A stretch of DNA of 64,000 bases. Origin: Argentina anserina. Lineage: Eukaryota > Streptophyta > Magnoliopsida > Rosales > Rosaceae. Numbering within the stretch: position 1 is the stretch's first letter; each line of letters begins with the position of its first letter. Positions 22,311 to 34,410 of the stretch are shown one piece after another. Both the position numbers and the translations under genes were made by a program. The DNA lies in NCBI RefSeq assembly GCF_933775445.1, contig NC_065876.1, positions 27,652,001 through 27,716,000 on the forward strand, given 5' to 3'. The notes beneath the pieces were generated by a model. It made no database searches. It was not told the DNA's origin and saw only the letters and a program-made list of their open reading frames with translations.

Positions 22311-22746
22311 TCTGAAAAATCATTGAAAAATCCCATGTAAATTACCAAAGTACATCAATTTATATAAATGGAACCAAAGAAACTCTATTTATATACAAAT
22401 GGTCATAGCTATGGCCTATGGAGAATAATAACATTCCTCTCTGGAAAATTCTTAGCCCTTTAGATGCCTAAATCAAAACCCACATCAGATGAATGTTGAT
22501 CAATCACTTTCCTAACAGCCCAAATACTTAAACATTGCTAGGAAAAACAACAAGTAAATCCAGCTCAGATAAACATGTTCATCAACTTCATGCATCATAA
22601 TCATAATTCATATTGAAAAAATAACAGATCTAAGCTCAAGGAACCTCAAACAAACAAAAGGAACATCAAAAGAACTCTCCTTCATCCAATTTCAATGTTC
22701 AATCACATCCGAATCAAAGTCAGAAATGAAACAGAACAAACCACCT

Positions 22747-22871
22747 TAGAACAATCAGAGAGAAACCCAGAAACCAAGACGCCTAGAATCCAATGCAAAG
22801 TGAACCAAGAATCTCTCTTGATGATATTAGAGAAGGTTGGTGAGAGTAAATCACCTTGAGGTTTATATATA
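22747..22871 (-). promoter_or_regulatory. TATA box and non-coding first exon of the PGAM gene
   Basis: On the minus strand TATATATAAA lies at 22871-22862. Transcription about 30 bases downstream would give a CT-rich non-coding exon ending TTCTAAG at about 22747, before a GTGGTT donor. The leader intron would then run to the TTTTTCAG just before the ATG. This is an inference from signals; no transcript was seen. Confidence 0.45.
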
Positions 22872-23058
22872 TGGGAAAAGATCGACGAAACCGAGGCAGG
22901 GGAAAATTTTCCAATGGGGACCAGAGTTTATTACGAGAAAAGTTGACGGAGAAGAAGATGATTGACAGTTCGTACGACACAAGTCGATAGCTGCATTTAC
23001 ATGTCGATTTCTGAGGCGCACAAGACCGAACCAAAACCAAACACAAAGCAGATAGAAA

Positions 23059-24351
23059 ATGGAAAATGAGGGAAACTGGGGAAGTGAGAGTTTAATATGT
23101 TGCGTTTTATATTTTTATAGAAGAAATCGTTGTTGTTTGTCTTCGTCACTAAAAACGGCTCTGGAGGAACAGTATATTGACAATAGCCCAACTCGGCGAC
23201 ACCAATATTGGTGGGCGTTTATAGCCTTCTTTGACTTCTATTTCTATTTCCTTTTCGTAGCTTCAGGTCTTCACAGATCAGGTGAAAAGTTATCAGTTAA
23301 ATCAGGTGAAAAATCATGACAATTGCTGGATCAATATGAACCGGACAATATGTACAAAAAATGTACGAAATAAACAATTCAGGTAAAATTAAAAACCTAC
23401 CATATGGAATACATATTCACTTTTTGAATGGTAATGTTGAATTTCGAAAGAGCAGTTGATCAAAGTTAACTATTTTGAAGAATAGTAATGCGAGTTATGA
23501 GGAAAAATGTAGGGAATCTTAGACAAGAAGTAGATAGTAGTCCCACTCTTCTTTTTCCCTCTTTGAATTCCCAATTTTGAATCAATAATAATTCCATAGC
23601 TCAGCTTCCTTTAATTACATAATTAACTTATACTTCTACTGTTCCTGCAGATGAATTATTTGATAGAGACAGTTGCTATTGTTTTATCAGCATAAAAAAC
23701 GATGTGTGTGTGTTTTTTTTTTTTTTGTCTTTTGAGTAGTTAGAAAGGCTAATTAGCCTAACTACGCAAGCGACCAGTTAAGCAAAAGCAACCCTTCAAA
23801 GCCTCCCACCCAGAAATCATACTAGCACCTACCTCCTTCCAAGTCTTCTCTATCAGATAAATTTTATAACACCAACACGTGCCTTTCTGCATTTGTTTGT
23901 ATATGTTTGCATGCAGCTTATACTTATTCTCACACCAGATAGCCAAATACCACACCTCATCACCTAACCAGTAACCACACTAGCAACCGTTGCAGATCTT
24001 GACAGTTTTCAGTGACAGACAGTGCAATTTCTACCTCTTTGAAACTCAACATGCTCATGTTGCGGCCTTTCATTAAAACAGGCAGAATTCAAATCGGGGA
24101 CAAATAATAGCAATATTGAGAGGTAAATTGCCAAATCATTTTAGAGGAACAAGCAACTAATCCCAACACAGTTTTACCTTAGCTTTGTGTATACATCAGA
24201 AACGCCATATAATATGGTGCAAACTCTGTTAAAAGCCATTTCCGTACCAATAGACTCCTTTAATTTGTTGAAAATGCTGGACCTTCATATGTAGCAACTT
24301 GTTTGTAAGATGATGTCATATGCCACTGTTTAAATTGTAATCCATATTATA
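23059..24351. other. PGAM upstream region and decayed retroelement sequence
   Basis: A T-stretch at 23713-23727 with GGCTAATTAGCC next to it, followed by a minus-strand frame (WEALKGCF near 23800), looks like the poly(A) end of a minus-strand retroelement, but no domain is firm. The rest holds nothing recognised. Confidence 0.35.
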
Positions 24352-24359
24352 AAATGAAG

Positions 24360-24998
24360 TAGGAGTGGGCATAAAACCGATTTAACAAGAAAAAACGACC
24401 GAATTGAACCGAAAATATGATTTAGATAACCGAACCAAAATAATATAGTTTCGAGAATGGCGAAAACAGAACCGAAACTGGTTAGAACGGTTTGGATATG
24501 GTTTAGGTGGTTGAAACGACTGCTTAAAAACTGAACTGACCGAATTTAAATTAATTATTAAAAAAACTAGATATATACTATTAGTAAATAAAATACATCT
24601 AAAAATGTCTTCTAACACAGTAATAGGGCGCAAGGTTGATATATATTTGGTTATGAGTTCGAATCTTTATTTTTGCATTTTAATAATTTATTTCATATAT
24701 TTGTTTGATCTAAATATACACATTATACATAAATATTAACAAAATATATGTTTGTTGTAGTGATTTGGGTGTTGCGGCGCACTTAAGAGGTTGGGAGATC
24801 GAATCCTACCTTCTACAATTTGCATTCCGGTGTGGACCGAAACTGAACTGACCCGAATTGAAAATTCGGTTAAACCGAAATATTTGACCCGACCCATTCA
24901 AATTCGGTAATCGGTTTGAAAAATTAGGAAACCGTTTGAAATTATTTGAATTCGGTTTGGGACTAAAACCCACCGGAACCGATATATGCCCAACCCTA
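24360..24998. mobile_element. Non-autonomous hAT-like element, 639 bp, TSD AAATGAAG
   Basis: The terminal inverted repeats are TAGGAGTGGGCATA at the left and, read inward from the right, TAGGGTTGGGCATA. Perfect 8-bp duplications AAATGAAG lie at 24352-24359 and 24999-25006. The subterminal regions are packed with CCGAAC/CGGTTT words, as in the common plant TAGGGGTGGGCA family. There is no transposase. A centre of different composition (24560-24830) may be a nested insertion. Confidence 0.9.
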
Positions 24999-25006
24999 AA
25001 ATGAAG

Positions 25007-26525
25007 TATCAATATTATCATGTTCACAAGTTCAAACACAGAAACCCGTACACACAATTTTGTAATGGTATTGAAGCACAGTACTATTGAAACCTAATGT
25101 ACTAAATTCCATAAAATCACAGCCATTAAAACTCAGGTAACCATAAAACAAGAACCAATAGTGATTCATGACAACAAACATATAGTAATGATATACCGTA
25201 TGCAGTTCACGATAACAATCAAGAAATCATTAATTTCAACATTCCAATTATACCCAAAAAAAAGTCTAGATAAACTAGATCCAAAAATTAAACATATCTC
25301 TGCTATCCATCCCGCCATCTTGCTTTGTTGAGATCTCGTCTCGCCACCTCGCTTTGATTCGTTGATTTCGCCTGGCTTCTTCGACTTCTCTCTTTGCCCT
25401 AGCTTAGGGTTCTTAGATCTTTCTCTCAAAAAAAAAAAGGTTCTTAGATCAAAACTGAAATGAAGAGAGATCGTATATATACGAGTGGGTGCATGTTAAA
25501 AACCGATCCTTTTATTTTGTGAATACAAAATATCCAAACTCGTTCTTTCTACTTCTCTTGATAAAAAAATAAAAATAAAAAACTCAGCTCTTTCTAATTC
25601 TCTTCCTTCCCTATTTCCCTCATTTCCTGATCTCCGGTCGACGAGATTAAGGAAGCTCTCGAAGAGTCGAAGGCAGCGGCATCAAGGCCAACATTGAAGC
25701 CATCATGTTCCTCCTTAACTGCGACCCATTTATAGGCTTTCCTTGTGCTGTTCAATTGTGCTTGAGATAGAGAGCAACACCATACATACTCAAAGTATCG
25801 GTACTCTAATGTGTTTACAATATAGTGATTGTTGGCTGTCATTAAAAATTATAATCTAATGATTGAAAGTGATACCAACATGACTGAGTTTAACTTTGAG
25901 TATAGAAGAACTTACTAAGATAGAGCTGTTAAATGATACTCTTACGAATGGTACGTGAGTAGTGACAAAGTTCAAATCAAATGTACCTTCTTATTTTTAC
26001 CCCCTCTTTAGTTCAATATTGGTATGATAGTTTTTGTGATTATTATAACCGAAGAATTTGTGAATCGACTCTTACTATAAGATCAACATTTTGGTCCCAA
26101 ACATCTAGAGCTATATATACAGCTAGATTTTTTTTTTTTTGGCATTAAGGAGAGCAGAAGATATATAGATCAGTGACCGGGTGGTGAATCAAATTGATTT
26201 TTTGAATGCTTTTTTCTCTTCCTGATTATGCATATCTTTTGTAGGGTATGAGCCAGCTTGAGTTGGAAGATCAGGTCCAAGATGATATCAGACGTTTTTC
26301 TCTTTTTTATTAGATGCATACATTCATATATGAGAATACTCAGAATAGTAAATCTCCTTCATATATCCTATGCATCCTGTAATTTGTATCTATATTGGGA
26401 CTTCGTGGTGGATGATTGATGTTCCTTTGTTCCTCTCATCCCTTTCTAAAATGACACCAGTTCGGCACTGGAATGAGAGAGTGGAGTCCTCGCGCGCTGC
26501 TAATCTGTATGCAAACAGTTTTTGG
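25007..26525. other. Intergenic, nothing firm
   Basis: Minus-strand frames near 25166-25429 and 25594-25842 are K/R/E-rich or mixed and match no family I know. Poly-A/T tracts occur at 25257, 25428, 25567 and 26127. No transposon ends recognised. Confidence 0.35.
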
Positions 26526-26594
26526 GGATCTATTATTTCCAGATCAAACAAGACCATACAATATATATATATCATGATAAATACATTAGCAATT

Positions 26595-26939
26595 TTAACA
26601 CATTTTTCGGTCAATTTTTTTTTCACCATAAGCTATTCAATATTTAAGTATGGTATTCAAGATCATCTATACAAAATTTCATCTAATTCAGACATCGTTA
26701 ATGTATTGAAATTATATTAAATTAATGAATCAATTAAAACTGTTCAACGTGAACCGTTTGTGTAAATCTCAATTTTAAAATCTCAAACCATTATCAAATT
26801 GGATGAAACTTTGTAGAGATGATCTTGAATACCATACCTAAATATTGAATCGCTTATGGTGAAAAAATTTAACCGAAAAGTGTGCCCAAAATTTGAATTT
26901 TACTCTGTAATTTCATAGTGAAGTTTCACTCTGAATATG

Positions 26940-26942
<3 letters not shown>
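26595..26942. mobile_element. Long-hairpin MITE, truncated copy of member 2
   Basis: Reverse complement of member 2, missing about 50 bp at the copy boundary. It ends GAATATGGAC at 26942. Confidence 0.78.
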
Positions 26943-26974
<32 letters not shown>

Positions 26975-26977
<3 letters not shown>

Positions 26978-27344
26978 CCTATCCAGAGTGAAGGTTCATT
27001 CTGAAGTTTCAGAGTGAAGTTCCAATTTTGGCACACTTTTCGGTCAAATTTTTTCACCATAAGTGATTCAATATTTAGATATGCTATTCAAGATTATCTC
27101 TATAAAGTTTCATCCAATTTGACAATGATTTGAGCTTTCAAAATTGAGATTTACACGAACGGTTTACGTTGAACAGTTTTAATTTATTCATTGATTTAAT
27201 CTAATTTCAATACCTTAATGATGTCTGAATTAGATGAAATTTTGTAGAGATGATCTTGAATAGCATACCTAGATATTAAATCGCTTATACTGAAAAAATT
27301 TGACCGAAAAGTGTGCCAAAATTGGAACTTCACTCTGGATAGGG

Positions 27345-27346
<2 letters not shown>
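26975..27346. mobile_element. Long-hairpin MITE, inverted copy of member 1 (372 bp)
   Basis: Complete, with ends GTCCCTATCCAGAGTG and CTCTGGATAGGGAC. It has the same length as member 1 and few differences, which fits its arrival within the 1.3-kb copied block and not by its own transposition. Confidence 0.82.
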
Positions 27347-27387
<41 letters not shown>

Positions 27388-28122
27388 CTCTGCTCAAAAG
27401 CACATATAACACACGAACGTTTATAGGTTAATTCATAGCCTTTAGACTACTTAACAAAGATTTGTACTTCCAGATGGATGCCAAATTAAAGTTTTAGAAT
27501 TTTGATTTCAATCAGACTCACAGTGTTCAATATAAAATGAGTTTTCTTCTACTTATTTTGTATTACGTTGACACGGAATTTAGTCTAACAAACAATGACA
27601 AGAGGATACACATGGTTAACTGAGCTGAATTATGATTATGATGCATGAAGTTGAAAAACATGTTTAACTGAGCTGGATTTGCTTGTTGTTTTACCTAGCA
27701 ATGTTTAAGTATTTGGGTTGTTAGGAAAGTGATTGATCAACATTCATCTAATGTGGGTTTTGATTTAGACATATAAAGGGCTAAGAATCCACCAGAGAGG
27801 AATGTTATTATTTCCCATAGGCCATAGCTATGAGTCTATGACCATTTGTATATGAATAGAGTTTATTTGGTTCCATTTGTATAAGTTGATGTACTTTGGT
27901 AATTTATCCGGGGTAGTCATGAATTAAGAGGATCTATTATTTCCAGATCAAACAAGACCATACAATATATATATATATATCATGATAAATACATTAGCAA
28001 TTAAATGATGAATCTTCAGATGTCGAGACAACAAACCAACAAATAAATACCAAACATTAAAGAGCGTTTTAGCCAACAATGCTTTAAAACTAGTCGCATA
28101 CTCTAGAAAACTCAAACCTCAT

Positions 28123-29133
28123 CTACGCATCCAACTCCTGCATCTGCTTGAGAATCTGGGAACATCCAGCCAAGGCCTCAGTTTTCATGTATCCCATAGC
28201 ATTGGCAAAACGGGTGTTTGATGTAATGCCATTGTAGCCTGTGAGGATGACACGAGCACGGTCACGCCCCGGGGTAGCTTCAGAACAGCGCTTCTGAGGG
28301 CTGCTCACAAGGATAGAATCACAGACCTGGTCCTCATGGTCCTCAGCAACTACAATCCTGTAGGTTCCGGTTGAGTCAGTTGTTCCTTCTTTGCTGTACT
28401 TGAGTACCTGGCCCGACCTATCTTTGCATTCCAGTCTAACCTTGGCACCTATCAACAGCATCCCCAATCAATTACATCCAAATCAATCGGCATTCTTAAC
28501 ATAATCACAGTCAACAACACTAATCACACCGAGGATTGTTACAATTGTCACACCGAAAATTACAGCAAAGTCTTCAAAATTTCACAACAAACTACACAAT
28601 CCTAATGCTCAATCAATATTCTCACACAGCAAATTCAAGCTTTGTACTGATCATATATGCCCAGGAATGCTTTGATTTTACTGGTTCTTTTAATCAGCTA
28701 AATCAGCTAAATTATAATTATAATTATAATAAATTAAAGTTTTGATCTAAAGCACAAAATGCTTAGATTAAACTCATTCTTACTCAACTAGGTCATCAGA
28801 ATTAAAATCAAAGAATAAATAAACCAAATCTAGAGCACACCTCTCTTCAGTCCAACGAATTCAAAGGCCAGTCAGATCTGTCAAACTAGCAAAACTTACA
28901 CTAACAGAAATTCACACAGAGAAGTTTGAGATCTAGCGAAACAAGATCTGAGCCGGTAAGTTCGGTTAGAGATGAATACCAGCAATGTAGGTGATGGCGG
29001 AGGACTCGTAGCCGAAGCGGCAAGGATCGCAGTAGACACTACCTACGACGGTGAACGGCGTCCTCATCGGACGGGTGGCGAGTGCCAGCGCCGGCAGGAC
29101 GCAGAGAGCCAAGAGCATCACAAGCTTCGCCAT
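28123..29133 (-). CDS. Pollen Ole e 1 family secreted protein, two exons
   Basis: The coding exons are 29133-28980 and 28448-28123 on the minus strand, 159 residues in all; the intron is GT...AG and splits the codon for Gly52. Residues 1-20 form a signal peptide (MAKLVMLLALCVLPALALA). The family signature is present as GSVYCDPCRFG at 31-41. The six cysteines of the mature chain (35, 38, 59, 94, 106, 147) are all present and probably form three disulphides. Length is typical of this extracellular beta-barrel family, which includes the pollen allergen Ole e 1 and pollen-specific C13-type proteins; many members act in the cell wall of vegetative tissue, and the biochemical role is unsettled. The start is the first Met before the signal peptide. 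No lesion is seen. Confidence 0.93.
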
Positions 29134-29957
29134 TTCTGTTGTGCTTCGAGTTTTCAGAGAGAGAATGAGAGTGAAGAAGAGAAGTGAGTTTATGATAATA
29201 TCGCGATGAGAATAAAAGGCAAACGAATCACGAGGAAAGGCGAGTAATTGACGCCGAATTGGGCGCCGAAACCGCGTGTGGCTGGGATCGGGTGCGGGTG
29301 GGGGATAGGTGAGGGCGGGTTTGCGGGGATGACACGTGGGTCTGGGGGGGAGTGGCCAATGGGAGGAGAGGGGAGAGTGAGAATGGATGTAGGGGAAAAG
29401 ACGGTGGGGGGGGGTTTGAGTACAGCCCCAGGCTGTCGGTGGAATCACATGGGGGTGTACGTAATGAGAGGAAACTTGTGAATGGAAGCAAAGGCGTTGT
29501 AGTAATGATGGGCTGGAGCCTGGAGACCAGCCCTATTTGGCGCGTGAATTCTCGACTCTATTATTGACTTTATTTTTTATTTCTTTAGAGTTTATAGTTA
29601 TTTGTGATTTTTTATTAGAATTTTCAAGGGTGATTGAGCATAATTTTTGGGTGTTGTGATGTTATGGTGATGTGTTTGGTAAGTGTTTATGGTCGTGAAA
29701 GTGGTGTTGCTGAGAGGCTTTAACTAATGCAACACGGTGCCTCGCGACTTATATGAAGTTTCCAGCCGTGACGCTTATCGATTGAGACATTTAAGTATGT
29801 GGCTGCTTGCCAAATGGAGTGTCAAAGCAAATAGAAAGCATGTCGTTGCCGCCACTCTCGCCATAGGCTTGAACTCTTCTATCTCTTGCGACAAGAGCTC
29901 GTCACATTGCTCAGATGGACGTTTAATTGCAATGGAGTCTCTACCAAATCATGTAAT
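29134..29957. other. Upstream region of the Ole e 1-like gene
   Basis: GC-rich from 29240 to 29540, with a G-run near 29405, then AT-rich. Long frames here are compositional. A tandem pair of CTCTACCAAATCATGTAAT lies at the right edge and provided the target of the element at 29968. Confidence 0.4.
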
Positions 29958-29967
29958 CTCTACCAAA

Positions 29968-31051
29968 GGCAAAAATGCCGATTTGCACTCTAAATTTAGT
30001 CTTAATTGTCAATTTGCACACCGAACTTGCATTTGCGTCAATTTACCTCCTAAACTTGGTACAAATTGCCGATTTACACCCCGAACTTGCATTTGAGTCA
30101 ATTTACCTCCTAAACTTGGTAAAAATTGCCGATTTACACCATATCCGTTAAATTTAATGTTTTCAATCCAATTTTAAGTCACATGTCATGCATTTAAGAG
30201 GCAGTATTGTCATTATATATTTATTCATATTTAATAATGAAATAAATTAATAAAATTACTTAAGAGAAACACTTGCTACAATGTTTGTTTTTTCGAAACA
30301 TGTTATTGATTTATATATTTATTATTTTATGTGATATGGTATGTTAAAAGATATTAGAAAAATATAAATAAATAAATATATTGAAAATTAAAAATAAATG
30401 TGTGTTCCGAGAGAATTATTATTCTACCATTGTGTGTGTCTTAGCCTTATTAGGTTTCATGTTGGAGATAGATTCGCATTTCTGTAATAGATTATGACTC
30501 TGAATCCTACGGGATTGTGGTTATGTAATGCTTATATATTGACCTCATTATCAATCAATAAACGGTTACGTTCTGTTCTATTACGTCGTTATTATTCTCG
30601 TTTTGTTCCTCCTCCAACAATGTGTACATATAAAAATATATTTATACACAACACACTATATTTGAATGGGTGGGTATATTGAATATATAATTCAAAGTAG
30701 GGTTAAGTATGTAGAAAAAATATGTAAATAAATAATTTGATTAAAAAAATAATCCTCATTTTAACGAATATTTTTATTTGTTTTTAAGAAAAATATGAAT
30801 AGAAAATGACAACATTACCCCTCATGTGCATGACATGTAACGTAAAATTGGATAGAAACAGTTAAATTTAACAGATGGGGTGCAAATCGTTAATTTTTAC
30901 CAAGTTTATGAGGTAAATTGACTCAAATACAAGTTCGGTGTGTAAATCGGCAATTTTTACCAAGTTTAGGAGGTAAATTGACTCAAATACAAGTTCGTGG
31001 TACAAATTAACAATTTCAGCCAAGTTTGAGGTGTATTTTGGCAATTTTGCC
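29968..31051. mobile_element. Mutator-like non-autonomous element, 1084 bp, 10-bp TSD
   Basis: The ends are GGCAAAAATGCC and GGCAATTTTGCC, flanked by CTCTACCAAA at 29958-29967 and 31052-31061. The terminal inverted repeats are about 200 bp and contain sub-repeats of about 55 bp (TTTACCTCCTAAACTTGGTA, with GAACTTGCATTTG), seen in inverted form at 30890-31000. The AT-rich centre has no transposase. Long TIRs with a 9-11-bp duplication are the usual mark of MULEs. Confidence 0.8.
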
Positions 31052-31061
31052 CTCTACCAAA

Positions 31062-33317
31062 TCATGTAATCCAATCAAAATCAAAGGTAAGCTCCGGCCC
31101 TCTGCCAAGGTTTTGCGAAATGACGACGACCTATCTTGTCCCAGTGCAGCGGCGAGAGCTTGACAAAGGTAGAGGTCATTTATCATTAATTAAATCAATA
31201 AACAAAAACTAATATGTCATATGAATTTTTAAGTTCATAATTAGGTAAGTCACGTTAATGAATGTTTTTCAATTGGGATCAAAATTTGTATGGAAAATCG
31301 AGATAAGATATGAGATCTAAAAGCGAGTACAACAAAGAAATCTAAACTTAGTGGTCCTCATGGAATGATTGAAAGACCATTAACAAAAGGAAAAATTTTA
31401 AAAATGGTACACGAACTATAGACCACTACTAATTTTGATATATTAACTTCTAAAACAAAGATTTAATACACGAAATCTGAACCCCAACCCAGTTTACATA
31501 CACGTTGTTACTAATGATGTTAAACCAATTGCCATTCTTCATTTGGTAATTTAGTACTCTCTCATTATTTGGTAAAAGGAAATTAGAAAAATCAGAAAGG
31601 ATCATACTATAATTCGTAAGAATGAGCTGAACAAGATTTTTTTCCTTTTGTGATTGTAATTAATTTGATTTGATTTTTTGGGTATGTATTTCTTTTTCTA
31701 GTTTGGTTATCTTCAATTGTTGTGAAGTGGTGGAACTCATCACTACCCTTAGATTTTCTAGCAAATTGAGACGTATAGAAAAGAAGAATCGTAGAAATCT
31801 TAGGTACAAGTAGATTTTCAAGCTCTTAAGTCTGAGAATCGCTTGCGTGGATCACTTGAATTTCTTAACACAATTGAGGATAACACCACTAACGGTATAT
31901 TTAATCTTTAATGGTCCTGATCCCGAGGGGCAAGAAAGATTTGTGCTCATATATAGCGCGTGAGAAGGTTGGGATGTGAAAGGATCTAGGCTAGTCTCTC
32001 TTCTGATAATCTTCAATTAAAATATTGAGAAATGAATGAGATGTAAATAAGAGGATGAAGGAGAAAATAAAGGGGTGATGAGATGAGATGAGAGACCAAT
32101 ATTGATTACTAAAACGTTGCTTCAGTTTGATAAGAATTAACTTCATCGCGATTAAGATTATATTTATTTAATGGTTTTGGGAGTGACCGGAAGTTTGTAG
32201 ATAGATGGAATGGCTGGAATCATGGAATTGCAAAGTACCCAAGGTGAGAAGGGATATGGATGACTGAAAGAGATAGACTAAGGTACCTCTCAAATTAGGG
32301 GAAACTTACGGTGTTAATCACCTTGTGTCTAATTAATGAGTAACTATTCAAAGTTGATGTATGAAATTGCTTGTTTTGGAAGTTGATGTATATAAATTAA
32401 TAGTGGCCCTTAATTGATGTGCTAATTGCAAAATTTTCCCTTAACAAAAACTTCTAAGATGGAAATTCAGAATGAAATATAAGATAAATACAAAGGATCA
32501 GAGAACTTCCAAAAGTGATGATGAAGTAACCCAATATATATGTGGCTCTTTCCAATTATGTGAAAGGCGCAGCAGCCCACTATATATAATATACTCACAG
32601 AGTCACAGTCAGAAATCCAATATATACTCCATTAGGCTGAACAAATTCCAAACACCCACTTTGAAATTCCACCCAAATGTGGCCAGTTTGGGAAACAAAA
32701 GAGACGAAGATCATGAACATTAGTTTAGAAAGTTAATGGAATCTGAGCATAAGAGTCGGGATACAGATAGACCCTATCTGAGGCTGCTTGGTACTATACT
32801 GTAAAATTAACAATATATCCTTTGTGTTTGTTTAGTCATATTCCATCAATCTCGATGCTCATGTGTCTGGGTAACAGGTCAGTAATTTTTATCGTTCTCT
32901 ATATTGACTTGAGAAAAACAAAGCTAGGTTCACTGAAAATGCTCATTACGATCATTCGATCAACACCGGCAACTTCATTGCTTAAACACCCTACAGCAGT
33001 ACAGCACTAATTAGGGCATTTCTACCCGATTCATGATTGAAGCCATTGCTACTTTGCCAGCCAATAATAATGGCTTGTGATCACTTGGCGATGCATTTCT
33101 TATATCCAGTGCAGAAGTTTGTGTAAAAACCACGACTACACATTCACGATCAGTGACAAAACCCACATTTCCCACTCAGCTATATATATATATATGACCT
33201 CCAATGGGTATGCGCATGCAGAAAGGGTTGGATATCGATCAATGTCCAATTGGTCATTGGTCTCTAGAAGCTTATTTCTAATTCAACTCACAAAGTAGTT
33301 TTCCAACATGCTATACA
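31062..33317. other. Intergenic, nothing recognised
   Basis: Long AT-rich stretch with short frames only. A (TA)n run lies at 33180-33195. No bounded element or gene identified. Confidence 0.45.
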
Positions 33318-33929
33318 TGTTGCACATGGACAAACGTGACATGTGATCACCAATGTATTAATATTGTCATAACTTAACAACTTTTAAGATGTTGAGTTTT
33401 AATTTAAAAAAAACTCTATACAATTTGGTATTATTCATCCATTTATAAGTTGTATATTACTTATCACATTTCAGATGTGAGATCTTTTCTCTTCAACACT
33501 CATTCTCACGTGCAACCTAATTTTTAAATCTGCATGTGTAATTCATTTGGTCCAATTTCCACATCGGAAATCAATATGTGTAGTTTGGTGGTTTTCTCCA
33601 ATTCTCATTTCGGAAATTGGCATATAGTCAAAGGCCCACTGCGGACATTTGGTATGAAATTCGATGAACTCAAATTTGAGCCCGGTATGCTTGGGGAATC
33701 CCGAAGCGGCTAGGAGAAGTAATTAGAGAGTGACTCGTTCTGATACCATGTTGCATAGGGACAAGCGTGGTCTGTGATCACCAATGTACTGATATTGTCC
33801 TAACTTAACCATCTTAAGGTGTTGGGTTTTAATCTCAAAATGTCTCGGTACAATTGAGTATTATCCATCAATTTATGAATTTTATATTAGTTGTCACATT
33901 TAGATATGAGATCTTTTTTTTTTCCAACA
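33318..33929 (-). mobile_element. TRIM retrotransposon with two 181-bp LTRs
   Basis: Direct repeats at 33318-33498 and 33749-33929 have the same length and the same TGTTGCA...CAACA ends. On the minus strand TGGTATCAGAACGAG (33748-33734) directly follows the LTR and is a tRNA-Met primer-binding site. The internal part is only 250 bp and non-coding. The flanks ATACA (33313-33317) and ATACC (33930-33934) fit a 5-bp duplication with one change. The LTRs differ at many sites, so it is old. Confidence 0.87.
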
Positions 33930-33934
33930 ATACC

Positions 33935-34317
33935 TAATGGTCGGTATGATTCATTTATCGACATTCAAATAGGTCCAACCCCATTAAAATGAAGCTCGAC
34001 CGGCCATTGTTATTTAAATCTTTTTGATCGACTGTGGAGATTTAAATTTCTCTTGAAATTTTGCTTAATTAACCAAAAACTTCCATTGAAAGTAAATTAT
34101 TAGATACGATCCTTAATTTTCTGATGAAGCTTAATGGCTGGAAGGTGACTTTTTTTTTTATCGAAAGGTGGTGTGCTGACGCTACTAAAAACTAAAGTTA
34201 CTGGTATGCGTAATCACATTCTTTCTTGTTTTAAGTTAGCTTCTAAGATTGACTCCATTTACATGCATCTCCTATTGCTTGCCTGCTTGGTCCCAACTCT
34301 ATACGCCCAAAACATAA
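33935..34317. other. Intergenic; possible decayed LINE sequence
   Basis: No readable domain. The right end leads into the LINE fragment at 34318. Confidence 0.35.
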
Positions 34318-34410
34318 GGTGGTTTGAGACTTAGATCTATGTCCGTCTTCAATAAAGCTGTTCATGCTAAGCTTGGTTGGAAAATTCATACACAACGTAA
34401 TAATCTTTGG
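34318..34410 (+). mobile_element. LINE reverse-transcriptase fragment
   Basis: Plus-strand codons give GGLRLRSMSVFNKAV then AKLGWKIHTQ and NNLW, the conserved stretch after the RT catalytic core of plant L1 elements. About 31 codons are clear; upstream frames are broken. Confidence 0.7.

Larger units (their letters stand above)
26526..28002. repeat. Inverted copy of 15888-17202 flanked by a ~70-bp direct duplication
   Basis: Direct repeats beginning GGATCTATTATTTCCAGATC lie at 26526-26594 and 27930-28002; they differ only in (TA)n length. The 1335 bp between them is the reverse complement of 15888-17202, including one complete MITE, one truncated MITE and unique sequence from the PGAM leader intron. 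The inserted block has no transposon ends of its own. Its left edge cuts a MITE and its right edge cuts PGAM-derived DNA. Confidence 0.88.

Noticed and set aside
24780..24815. B-box-like GATCGAATCC as a tRNA or SINE
   Set aside because: No A box at the right distance, no cloverleaf, and it is inside a hAT-like element.
28966..29491. Minus-strand frame extending the Ole e 1 gene upstream, and overlapping frames
   Set aside because: The upstream part is Pro/Ser/His-rich from GC-rich promoter DNA. The signal peptide starts at the Met at 29133.
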